64,000 bases of DNA from Piscicola geometra (Eukaryota; Annelida; Clitellata; Hirudinida; Piscicolidae): contig OX030959.1 of the NCBI GenBank assembly GCA_943735955.1, forward strand, positions 2,078,772 through 2,142,771, in the 5' to 3' direction. The position numbers were made by a program, and so were the translations under genes. Shown one piece after another: positions 1 through 23,765 of this stretch (the first letter of the stretch is position 1; each line of letters opens with the position of its first letter). Below the pieces are notes generated by a model that was given only the letters and a program-made list of their open reading frames with translations, was not told where the DNA came from and ran no database searches.

Positions 1-2360
1 TAAATTGATGGTGAAAGGACGAAAAAGGTATTTAGAAACAAAGAAATTTATGGATTGTGAAAAAGCAGTAAAATTAGAAAAAAAGAAAAATTAGTGATGT
101 GGTGGTAGTAGCAAAAGCAATATCAAGAAGTGGTAGATGAGATGGGAGTAGTAGAACACTCAAAGGTTAATATTTGCTGTTGAGAGGCGGTGTGAGGTGG
201 AAGGGTGGAGGGTCGAGAGAAGGAGTGAAATGGTGGCAAATTTAGAAAATGAGAGAAAAACGAAACTATTAAACACTGCTGAAAGTTGAAGTCTTTAGAA
301 TCGTTGCTATGGTGCAATGGAAAATATTTCAGCAGGTTTAGAAAGTTAAACAGAATAGAATAAAAAAACACAAAACTATTCGCATGAACTGTTCTATTTC
401 ATTTCCATTACCTTCCATACATATTTAATTCATGCAGAAGTAAAAGCTTGTATTATGATTTCTTTCAAAATTATTTTTAAACAATTCCTTCAATAGTTAA
501 ATGTAACACAAAACGTGAGTATTCATGAATAAAACTATGAAAAAAATAATTTTAATTTAGTTTTTCAGTTTAAAGTAAAAATAGAGCATTATTATATCTA
601 ATTAAAATTAAATCAATCTTAGGCCTCATCTCTCGCATGGTCACTTTAATTATATACATATAAATTGCAATTATTTCATCAAATAAATGCAAATGATTGA
701 AAATAAATAGGCATGCTTTCATGCCTGCAGAAGTCACTGCATATCGATCTGTCGGAGGCTGATTGACGATCAATCTTGGAGGCGCAATCTCCTGCATCTA
801 CTCCACATACTGGACCCACCACATTAAGCTTTCTTTTATTCTCCGAGTAATTCATTTATAATATGTTTATTCAATATTAATTTTTCTGTCTCTTCTGAGC
901 GAATTGAAGATGTGTTGTTTGTGTGCACACTGACGCATGAAATCGCCAATCAGATGAGGAGACATTCTAATGCCATGTAATAGGAAAACATTCAATGCGA
1001 TTCGGAGCCTCATTATAGTTTATTAATATTTGAGTCATTGAGAACAAAAAAACAATAATATTTTTGTCTTATTGCGGTACCAACCCAAAAAATTTAAGAC
1101 CCAAGCAAAACATTTAATGAAATACTATTACGAGTAAATTAAATTAGATTTATTGAAAGATTGGCGAACTTTTGATCGTGCCACATAAATCATGCCTTCA
1201 TGACTCGCCTGATCGATTTCCTCCTCAAATTCATTGAATCCGATGGATCGAAAGAATCAAAAAGTATTCCTCCTCTTCCTCCCTCCTCGCTCCATCACTC
1301 CGCAATCCTCCTCTGAGCAAATTTCACGTCTGAATCTCCCACAAAGACTTTCCCAAGTTTTCAGGTTATTAATTTTTGTTCAAAACAACCACAAAATTAG
1401 TGAGAGACCAACGTCGATTTTGTGCCGATTAAAAAGCCTTTCTCAGTAAATCACTCACACCTATGCGCCTTCCAATGAAGCGATGATTAATTGTTTATTC
1501 AAAATCATTTCGTACTTTACTATACTTTCAAAAAAGTAAACTCTCCTTTTAACATACGAGTCGTTAAATTTTTGAAACCGATATAATTAGTAAAAGATTT
1601 AACTTATCAAGTTTTGCAGCTCTATTTTTCTTTTTTTTTAGCACTCAATTTCCTCCAACAACAACAACAAAAACTCTCAACAATTCTTCCACCATCAACT
1701 CCATGAGTGGACGTGCGATATGATGACGGTGTTTCTGTTTATATTCCTGTCTCGTATGTCCTGTATTTTAGATACTATACGAGGCTTTTATAAGCTATTC
1801 TCAGGAATTTCACAATATATATCAAGATTAACCCTAGAGCATTTGTATGACGAAGGGTGGGCGGGCCTTCTAGAGCGTAAAAAACTTCAAAAAGAGGATT
1901 TTAAAAGAATTTTTGGCTTTATAGTTTAAGAAATATTTTTCGATTTTATTTCGGCTTTTATATTGAGCACTTTTTGTCAACATGAAAAATTAAAATAAAA
2001 TTTCTTATTCAGAAGCTATTTTTTCCCAAAAGATGAAAAAGAATGCTTCAGAAATGGAATTACGTAATGAAAACATTAATCAAAAAATATGTTTTGAAAA
2101 GAAAGTTTTCAAAAGTTATTTCCGGTCTAATTTCCACTTTTTAAGATTGATTAAAAAAAACTTTAAAAAAGGATTTTGGTCTTTTATGATTTTTAATTCA
2201 TGCAAACAAAAAAAGAAACAGCTTCAACGGTATTCTGTTTGCTTAGCACTATGAATCTATTTTTCAATCTCTTCATCCACTCCACCCATTCCGTCTTTCC
2301 ATCCACTTCACCCATTCACTCTATCCAACCGTCCATCCATCCATCATTCATCAATCCATC
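1..2360. other. AT-rich region with no recognised gene
   Basis: I see no exon with family similarity on either strand. The stretch is AT-rich with homopolymer runs. Open frames are short and have no recognisable motif. A C/T-rich (CCAT-like) stretch at about 2270-2365 leads into the SINE-like element. Confidence 0.5.
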
Positions 2361-2365
2361 TTCTT

Positions 2366-2510
2366 TGGTGGACGAGTAGCCGAGTTTGTAACGACTCTCG
2401 GCTTGACCACTGCTTAATGGTCCTAGCTTCGAGTGCAACCGATGTAGCCTAGTAGCCCATAGGCGCGATGTGGCAGTGAAGATCATATGGAGGTTCATTA
2501 TTAAATTATC
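2366..2510 (+). mobile_element. tRNA-derived SINE-like element
   Basis: A polymerase III-like head is visible. A box A match (TAGCCGAGTTTG) lies at 2377-2388 and a box B-like match (AGCTTCGAGTGC) at 2425-2436. The spacing and the extra arm between them resemble a serine or leucine tRNA. About 70 bases of unrelated sequence follow box B. The stem pairing is too poor for a working tRNA, and the block sits between CCAT-type simple repeats. A tRNA-derived SINE is the best reading; other copies in the genome would be needed to prove it. Confidence 0.5.
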
Positions 2511-2514
2511 TCAC

Positions 2515-3766
2515 TCTCTTTATTAACTTTTAGGATATCTTGAGCTTGTTCATCTACGAGCTCTTTACATATACACTCATCCATACATCCATCCATTCAT
2601 TCATCCATCCACCTATCCAACCATTCATCTTCTCATCGATTTATTCACTAGCTTATCTATTTTACCCATGATAACAGCATCACAACTTTTTTATAATCAC
2701 CAGGAGATCAGTCGGTCTTTAGGAGGAGGTATGCATGCTTTCAAGGGAGATTGCTGCTTATTGGACTTCCAAACACCACCACCAACACCCCATTGTCATT
2801 CCACTCATATCTTTGATCTTTGGATGAAGGGTGGAATGATGGGTGGGTGGGGAGTTGAGTGAAGAGGTAGAAGGATGGGTTGACGCTAGATAAATGAGTA
2901 ACTGAATTGATGAGTGGATGAATGACTGAATTGATGAGTGGATGAATGACAGAATTAATAAATGAATTTATGAGTTGATGCGTGAATGGATGGACGGGTG
3001 GATGGATAAATGGCTTTTTGACGACAAAATAACGAATTGAGGGAATGATGATGGATAAGTGAATGATGAGTCAGTAATGGTTGAACGGAGTGGTCAGATG
3101 CTGATGAGGAAGATGGATGCAGCGATTGAATATGCATGTAGTGACGCTTCCGTATCTGAGCAGATAACATTACGGCATTTCCTTCAAAAGAGTGAACGCA
3201 ATTAAAATAATGGATGTTGGTGGAGAGATGGGAAATGATGAGATAGGCAGGTGTTCAGTCATCGCTTGTTGGATCCTTTAATCCTTTCCGGTTTAACACA
3301 CTCTCACACGACACTCACAACTGCCTGATGTTTTGAAGCAATAGCATTTCATCGGAGATAGTGTAGATTCTAAAGCACTGTAAGTGCTGTTCAATGGTGG
3401 AATGAGTTCAAGTTAGTCATTTAATTTGAGGCGGGATATCCATCGAGAATAAGGCAGGTACGAAATGTTTAAATTATATGCAGAAGCGGGTCCTGAAAGG
3501 GTACAAGGGAAAGGGCGCTTTTTGAAGAGAATGAATATAGAATGGCAAAAAGTCTGCACGCAGATGTCTTCCATTTCCGGCTGCTAAATCAGCATCGAAT
3601 ACTTTTCCCCAAAGTCTCTGAGGCCCAAGAGGCATTGAGATTGCCACTAAATGTAACACATTTCAATTTTATTTGTACAAAACAAATGAAAATTAGTCTA
3701 GAATATTTAGAAACTTGTAAGATTTTCTGAATATTTTGATTATTCAGGGAGAACTCATGCGCTCAG
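2515..3766. other. Intergenic sequence 3' of GPS2 with tetranucleotide repeats
   Basis: The region holds degenerate CCAT/ATGG-type repeats at about 2580-3060 and otherwise unremarkable sequence. No exon could be supported. The probable GPS2 polyadenylation signal lies at 3668-3673 on the minus strand. Confidence 0.5.
3668..3673 (-). promoter_or_regulatory. Probable polyadenylation signal of GPS2
   Basis: AATAAA on the minus strand, about 95 bases beyond the GPS2 stop codon. No other canonical hexamer is closer. Confidence 0.5.
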
Positions 3767-4413
3767 TCAGTATCGTCCTTGCGAGGGTGCTGGGTAGTTG
3801 TGCGATCTCGACTGGTTATGCACAGCCTGTGAAGAAATTATTGCTTTATTTGAAACACCTAATTTAATTATATTTCAATTAAATTAGCCTCGTCATCTAA
3901 TTATAATTATTATAATAATAGGGAAAACTTTTTCAAATTAAAATAAATTATTATTTTGATATAATAATTGTAAAACAATCAATGCTAACTGAAGGAGAAG
4001 CATTGAAGGAATTGGAAAGCTGCATTTGTTGTTGTAGTTGTTGCTGCTGTTGTAATTGTTGTTGAAGCTGTTGCTGCTGTTGTTGCAATAGTTGTTGTTG
4101 GTGCAGGGTGCCTGGATGGCCAGTCACGATAGAGCCCCCTTTAATCTGCCCCATGATGCCTCCACTGACTGACTGCGGGAGGGGTGTGGTGGTGTCACCA
4201 TCCATATACGCACGACAGCACTAATTAGTAATTTATAATGATTACCAAATTTAATTTATTTTAGTTGAATAAAAACATTAAAATTATAAATTAAATTCTA
4301 ATTGATGAGTGGAGCGGTTAGAGGCACCTGGTTTGACTTGCCCTTGTCATCACTTGGGTACTTCAAAGGGTGTTCAGTGGGCAGTCCGTACGACGTGCCT
4401 GTGTGTCATCATC

Positions 4414-4445
<32 letters not shown>

Positions 4446-6461
4446 AATAAATGCATCATTAACACCATCATCTTTATGAATATATTCATCATCATCATAA
4501 TCATAATTATCAGCATCATCATCATCATCACCATAATCATTATAACTTTGTTTGCCCCGAGAATTCGGTGGAGACTTGATATAGTTGGTGGCTTGGTGCT
4601 TCAGTTGTTGCTGTTGATGTTGTTGTGGTTGTTGCTGTTGGTGTTGAGATGGTTGTGGTTGTTGTTGTTGGTGTGGTGAGTAACCAAGTTGTTGTTGTTG
4701 TTGTTGGTTGAAGTAGATGTTGGCGGGCGAGATGGATGAGTGGTACTTTTGTGCACTCATGGCTGATGAGTAGTTTTGTTGTTGTTGTTGTTGTTGCTGC
4801 AGCAGGAAGTTGTGTTGTTGTTGCTGCTGCTGGGTCAAGAAGAGGCCGGGGTGTGTGGGTGGTGCTTGTTGTTGTTGTTGTTGTTGGGATGGTGGGTAGC
4901 TGCCAGGCTCTGATGGGTTGATGTCACCATTTGAAATATCAATAAGTTCACAGCATTATAACTACTATTACAATAACAAATATTGATACAAATCTTCGCC
5001 CTCATAATCATTATCATCACCCTCATCAAAATCATACTCATCATCATCATCATCCCTACTCAGTCTGAGGGACTCGTGGTTCTTGTTGTAGAGTGGGTTG
5101 GGAGGCAGGAACTGGGAGTTGAAAGGGAGTGGGTAGGTTGGCAGGGTGGGGGAGGGGGATCGCGACCTCTTCACTGTATGCTGCTGCTGGTAGTAGTGAT
5201 AGTAATAGTGGTGGTGGTAAAGTAATGGTGGAAGAGGTAGTAATGAAGCGATCGAAATAGCATGGAAACAGATCTAAAATGAATGGACTTGGAAATCACA
5301 CCATCAAATCGACTCAAGAGGATGGCAAGACCGTGCAGCTGGTCAGAACTATTTTAACCAGACTGCCCAGTACTGAAGTATAAGGGAAAAAAAAACGAAC
5401 CCTGGACGGAGAGGCGTTGTGTGTGGGGATGTTGAGGTACTTCTGTCGTTGTTGCAGATGTTGCTGCTGCTGTAGTATCACTTGAGGATGCACATTGAGG
5501 CCTGCTGTTGGTGATGATGACAATGGTGATGATGACGATGGTGGTGATGATGATGATGATGATGATACAAAAACCCTTCAAACCTGATAAGTACTGGTGT
5601 TGCAGAGTTGCTTGTTCACTGGAGAAAATGGTGAAGAGTTTGATGATGATGATGATAAATGATGATTGCGAGGCTTACGTCTGTTCCCTGAGCTGAGTCC
5701 TCTGTCTCAAGTCGTTCTCTTGGTGCAGAACCTAAGTGAGAAAGAAAGGATGAAAAGGATGAAAGGGTGGTAAATAAAAGGGATGGAAATAAGGATGATG
5801 AAATGATAATTATTATGAAATCATTTCATTAAAAAATCAATCATTAATAATGAGTGAATAAGACTATATGAAAGCTTCGAAAGCGAAGGGTGTCAATGGT
5901 TTCACCTTTTTGAGTTGTGAGAAGAGGTCACTCTTTTCCTGCTTCAGAGCAGCCAGTCGTTCGTCCAATTGATGAATCTAAAGAGAAAGTAGATCTTTTC
6001 ATAATATTAATATTTGGACAATGAAATGAGTTCTATGAAGTAAGAAATTTTTTTAATATCGATTATTTGTTAATGATTGAACATATATTGATCGCATTCA
6101 TCATGAATGATTCATGCTCCCTTGCACCACTCGCCTGCTCTTTCGTCTGTTCAAGCGTCAAGTTGTCTTCCTCTTCCTTCCTCCTCTTCATCTCCCTCTC
6201 CTTCTTCAAGCGCTCCTGCTCCTTGTCCTGCTCTTGCTCTGTGTAGATAAGTTGTTAATACATTTATTCCAGAGGGCTACAAACGATTTCCACAACAGCA
6301 TTAAATGATTAGAAAAAACTTATTTTTTAAACAATCTCCATTAAAAACTTTGAAACTCCATAATATACTGTACCTTGTTTCTTCTTTTCTCGGTCTCTCA
6401 GAATGTACCTCTTAAGCGCCAAGTACGTAGGTCTCGTCATTTTAGGCCTGATTATTCGCAT
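3767..6461 (-). CDS. GPS2: G protein pathway suppressor 2 (GPS2)
   Basis: GPS2 is a nuclear subunit of the NCoR/SMRT-HDAC3 corepressor complex. It binds its partners through an N-terminal coiled coil and also inhibits Ubc13-dependent ubiquitination. Exons, 5' to 3' on the minus strand: 6374-6461, 6135-6238, 5906-5977, 5679-5731, 5584-5618, 5401-5501, 5060-5168, 4547-4909, 4328-4398, 3990-4172, 3767-3826. They join in frame to 412 aa; human GPS2 has 327. Residues 1 to about 105 match the family: an RPTYLALKRYI start, a charged KKEREMKRKEEED stretch, LTLEQTKEQ, then DERLAALKQEKSDLFSQLKK. The rest is rich in glutamine, proline and serine, with long polyglutamine in the 4547-4909 exon, which explains the extra length. 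The C-terminal exon ends in NYPAPSQGRY. The second intron appears to use a GC donor. The start lies 408 bases from that of CBL on the opposite strand. Confidence 0.92.
4401..4446 (+). repeat. CAT trinucleotide repeat in a GPS2 intron
   Basis: About 14 CAT units lie directly beside the acceptor of the 4328-4398 exon. On the gene strand this is an ATG repeat. Confidence 0.85.
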
Positions 6462-6869
6462 TTTGAAACAATACAAAAATTAAAATTGAATTCAATTTAC
6501 ATAATCGTTTAGTTTAACTCAAAACTTGTTTTTATCAAAAAATTAGTTTGAGAACACAATGTCTTTAGGTACATCTATTCACTCAATTTAAAAAATAAAA
6601 ATAGAATTTATTTTTTTTCAAACTTAATTTTCAATTTAATTAAAATTAGTATCCAATCTTCAAGTTCATAAATAATTTAAATACTCAAATATACATAAAA
6701 TGGAATACAGGGTAGTGTTCTAGTGATTTTAAATTGAAGCTCAATGGCTGTTAGTGCGTCAAATTTAAAGTTCATACTTTAGCGTTTAATTTTGCTTTTT
6801 GAGATACAAATTAATGTAAAAAAAGATTTTACAAAAAGATACAAATAAGAAGTTTTGGTTCATTTAAAA
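6462..6869. promoter_or_regulatory. Probable bidirectional promoter between GPS2 and CBL
   Basis: This is the 408-base gap between the divergent start codons of GPS2 (minus) and CBL (plus). It is strongly AT-rich with no CpG cluster and no clear TATA box. Shared promoter function is inferred from geometry only; 5' UTRs must lie inside it. Confidence 0.5.
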
Positions 6870-19286
<12,417 letters not shown>

Positions 19287-21113
19287 TGGTGATGATGATG
19301 ATGATGGTGGTAGGGGTGGAGGGGAATGATGATGATGGTGATGGTGGTGGTGATGATGATTATGGTATGCAGGAGGAGGCTCGCTGGTGCGGTTGGAGGG
19401 AATGTGGTGATGGTGCACTGTTGTGTAGAGCCGGCGGGAGGTTGTCAATGCCGATACGCACATTCTAGGCATTTGTTACATCCATCATCATCATCATCAC
19501 TCCCCTCATCATCATCATCATTACCAGCATCATCATCATCATCACCAGCATCATCGATAGATCATTCTAGTCTTAAAGCTTTATTCTGACGACCGTTCGT
19601 TTTGCATGGCTTGGTGACTACTTAGATTCAAAAAGATTTACCAAAGTTTTCAGTCGCCACCACAACTATTTCGTGCCGCCTCTCCCACCACGGCCTCTGA
19701 ATCACCGTATTTCAAAGATTCTCAGTTCTCTTTTTTCTAGAAGCCTATCTTTGTTTGTTTGTATCAAGTCCTCGAGAAAAAATTATTCGCTTTTTATAGT
19801 ACCGTAAAATACCAAAATCTTCGGACGTTTTAAGCCTTTTTTTAAATGTCCAAAAATATAATTATTGTTCCATTGAAATTTTGTTATTTTCCATTGACAT
19901 TCGAGTTGTCAAATAGACGGTTTAACAAATTTTGTCCGTAATAAGCGTCTACACACGAATGTATTTTACACAAATTTTGGTGGCTTAACATTATGGGTAT
20001 CCGAAGATATTGGTGCTTTAAAATAAATAACATACATTGCATTGTGTTCTTATCATTTGTATCCAACGTCTTGGAAATATCTTTAATAGTTTCCAGTTTC
20101 CACCACTCCCTTCGCAAGCTATACCTAATCTACCTTCCGCCCCTTTCCATGCCTGTCACCACAAGACAATTTGCTTTCCATCCATCTATGTACAACGTTG
20201 TACTACACTGTACTATACTTGTACAACACTGTAATACACTTGTACAACACTGTACTAAACTTGTATAACACTTTACACGTGTACAACTTTGTACCACCCA
20301 TTTACAACTTAAACTATCTCTTCTGTCATGTAAATAGTCATCATTTGTATTCGGGCTGTCCGGGGTCGTCGTGGTCACATCCCTTAGGTTATTCTCACGT
20401 GCACTCAATCACGCACGCACACAATGTAGTCAAGTATTATCCACGTGCAGTACTCCAGTACACTTATGCGTGTGTTTGTGTGCATCTGTTTGCGTTTGTG
20501 CGCATCTGTTTGTGTTTTTGTGTATATCTTTGTGTGTATATGTATTTCAAGTGTGTTAATGTACGTGAAAAATATTTATTTGAAGCACACGCATAAGGTT
20601 TATAATATAGGCTATATATAACAACACAGATCCCACCAAGGCCAGCGCTACCATTCTGAATAGCTGTCAGAGAAATGTCACTTTCTGCATCCTTGTACTT
20701 AACTAATTGTCGCTTCATAAATTCACTTTTTTGATTCTATTATTATTATTGTGATTATTGATTTTTATACTACACGTCACTGAGTCTATTGTTGCATCTA
20801 TGTATTTTGTACTTTATTTTGTACTTATGTACTTTTTATGGATAGCTGTTTAAACGGCCATCATTATCATCATTGAGCATCGTGTCACTTACGTGTGCAG
20901 AATTGTAATGTCAAGGAATATAAATCTAATGAAGGTAAATCGATCCTTGCATTCACTATAAAGAAATATTTTCATTAAATTTTTTATTTCATTTTCATTA
21001 TAAAATTCGAAATTTCGTTCGCCATTCTCGGAGATGCATCAGGATTAAAAGTTGATTTACAAAATAACTTAATAGTCAGCTTCAACAACGCATGCAAATG
21101 CAATGCAAACAGT
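19287..21113. other. Convergent 3' flanks of CBL and ARMC8
   Basis: The two genes end tail to tail here. CAT and GAT repeats lie at 19290-19360 and 19480-19555. A short tandem repeat (TACTATACTTGTACAACACTG-like, about four copies) lies at about 20195-20290. A G/T-rich stretch lies near 20470-20545. No further exon was found. Confidence 0.6.
20983..20988 (-). promoter_or_regulatory. Probable polyadenylation signal of ARMC8
   Basis: AATAAA on the minus strand about 125 bases past the ARMC8 stop codon. Confidence 0.45.
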
Positions 21114-23711
21114 TCACTCGAAGTTCAGTTCCTCCAGGGCGTGCCTCAACCTGGGTGGTGGTGGTGCGAGCAATTAGCAATCCTCAATTACTGATCCTAT
21201 TATTCAATTATCAGCCAATTAACCCATCATTCAATCAATAATGACACGTTCAGCATCAAGTTCATCAGCATTGCCATCACCACAAGCATCATCATCATCA
21301 TCATCACCACAATCATCATCATCAGCACCACCTGCTCTCAAGGGCTGTAGAGGTTGCCATGGTGACTGCCTGCTGGAGCACCTTCTCAAGCTGCAGTTGC
21401 CTCAGCGTCTCCTTGCGCTCTTGGTAGCCTGTGTATGTGTGTGTGTGTGTGTTTATGTTCGTTTGTGTGTGTGTTTATGTGCGTTTGTGTGTGTGTGTGG
21501 TTGTGTGTGTGTGTGTGTTTATGTTCGTTTGTGTGTGTGTGTATGTGCGTTTGTGTGTGTTTATGTGCGTTTGTGTGTGTGTGTGGTTGTGGCAGGGTGG
21601 CTGTAGTCGTAGGGCAATGGTAGTCGTAGTGGTATGGTAGACACACAGACATCACCAACCAAAGCATATAGCAACTCCACCACCACCACCACCACCAGTA
21701 GTGTCACCACCGCGCCGACGCACCATCGTACTGGCGACAGATGAGGTTGATGACGCAGTCGATGGCGGCCAGTTCAAGATTCTCGTTGTCGTGTATCTGG
21801 AGCGGGAGAATCATCGTCGTTGTTGCTGCCATCAGGGTGTGCTTGAAGCGTGAAAAACTCGATCAAATATATGATTAGATAGGGAGTTATTTAATAGGTG
21901 AATTTAATTTACTTTTATTGGGTGATTTTAATTGTTTGTTAAATTAATCGGTAAATTGACTAATTAATTGATTGTTCAATTAATAGAGCACCAGGTAGTT
22001 CATGATCTTGCGCAGGATGTCGGAGTTTCCCATGATGCTCGCCTTTGCCTCATTGCCGCTCGCCATGTTCGTCAGGATGCATAAGGCCTGCAGAGGAGGA
22101 GGAGGAAGAGGAGGAGAAGGAAGAGGAAGAGGAGGAGGAGGAGGAAGAAGAGGATGATGAGGAAGAAAAAGAGGAGGAGGAGGAAGAAGAGAAGGAGGAG
22201 GAAAAAGAGGAGGAGGAGGAGGAGAAAAAAGAGGAGGAGGAGGAGGAGGAGGAGGAGGAGGATGAGAAAGGAAAAAGAGGGGAAAAAGTTATTGTCAAGA
22301 ATAGAGTGGAAGGAACGTATCCTAATCATCAGCATAATCATTATTATCAGCATGATGATCGATCTTCTTATCGATCTCATCGCCGCCACCAGCACAGGCA
22401 CCTGTTCCTTGACAGGCGATGTGAAGTCACCCTCGAGGACGTACACCACACACTCCATGATCTGCCTGCCCTTCGTGGCGACCACTCCGTCCACCAGCTG
22501 TCGTCGTTTGTCGTTTGTGTTGCTTGTTGCATGCTTTATGTGTGGTTTTGGTGGTGGATATCTAGTGTTGTGGTAGATGTGTGGTTGTGGTAGTGGTTGT
22601 GGCGGGCATGTATTTTTGGTTTGTGGTGGATGTGTTGTAGCGAACGTAGTAGAAGATCTCTTTAATTAAATACGATCACACAGTCAATCTTTCAAGTCTT
22701 ACACAGAGAAAGGCGTGGAATAGAGACGGAGACGATGAGAAGGAGGGGGAGGAGGAGAAGGGCGCCGAGAGGATGTTGCGGATGGTGGCAAGCGCGCGTT
22801 CAAGGACGTCTGCGTGCGCAGTGGTGCTGATGAGGTCGAAGAGGTGGTTGTTGTCCAGCAGACAGGCCTTCAGCACCTGCTTCTCGTCGTAGTAGAGGTC
22901 GAAGCAGAGATTCTGTCAGTAGGGTAGTTGTGGTGGGAGTGGTGAGGGTGTTGAGGGTGGTGAGGAAGTTCTTTCATCCGTTTAATCAACATAATCATCA
23001 TCGTCGTCATTATCCTAATCATCATCATCATTTCCATCATCCTCATCATCATTGCCATCATCATCACCATCATTTCCATCATCATCATCATCATTTCCAT
23101 CATCATCATTATTTCCATCATCACCATCATTGCCATCACCATCATCATCATCACCATCATTGCCATTATCATCATCATCATCATCATCATCATTTCCATC
23201 ATCATCATCACCATTATGGCCCAAATGGCGTTGAGTTTGATGTGGTGGTTGTGGTGGCTGGTGAGGCTGATCAGCTTCATCACCACTGGTGGCTTGCTCT
23301 CCTCCAGTGAGGACTCTCGCTTGAAGATCAACTGCGATGTGATTGGTTGGAGTGATTGGTTTTAAATACTTTGTTTATCAAAGTTTGATACTATTGGTGC
23401 AGAGACGATAGATTAAGCAATAAGATTCAAATGAACAATAAAGTTATTTAAATTGAAAAACGATGAAATATTGAAAAAATATATTTTGAGATGAATTAAA
23501 AAATAAAGATAAATTATACTTTAAAAAAATAAATTAATAAATGAGTCACCTTTTTGCAGGGAGAGAATTCGAGAAGGAGATTGGGGAAGAGAGCAGTGGC
23601 GTAACTAAGGGTCGCTTCATCCTCCGTCGTCAAAAATATCTGTTTGTGCGTGTATGTGTGTGTGAATGTGTGTGTATGTGTGTGAGTGTGTGAGTGAGTG
23701 TGTGTGTGAGT

Positions 23712-23765
<54 letters not shown>

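Noticed and set aside
2366..2440. Functional tRNA-Ser or tRNA-Leu gene
   Set aside because: Box A and box B are recognisable, but acceptor and anticodon stems do not pair properly and a non-tRNA tail follows; a SINE is more likely.
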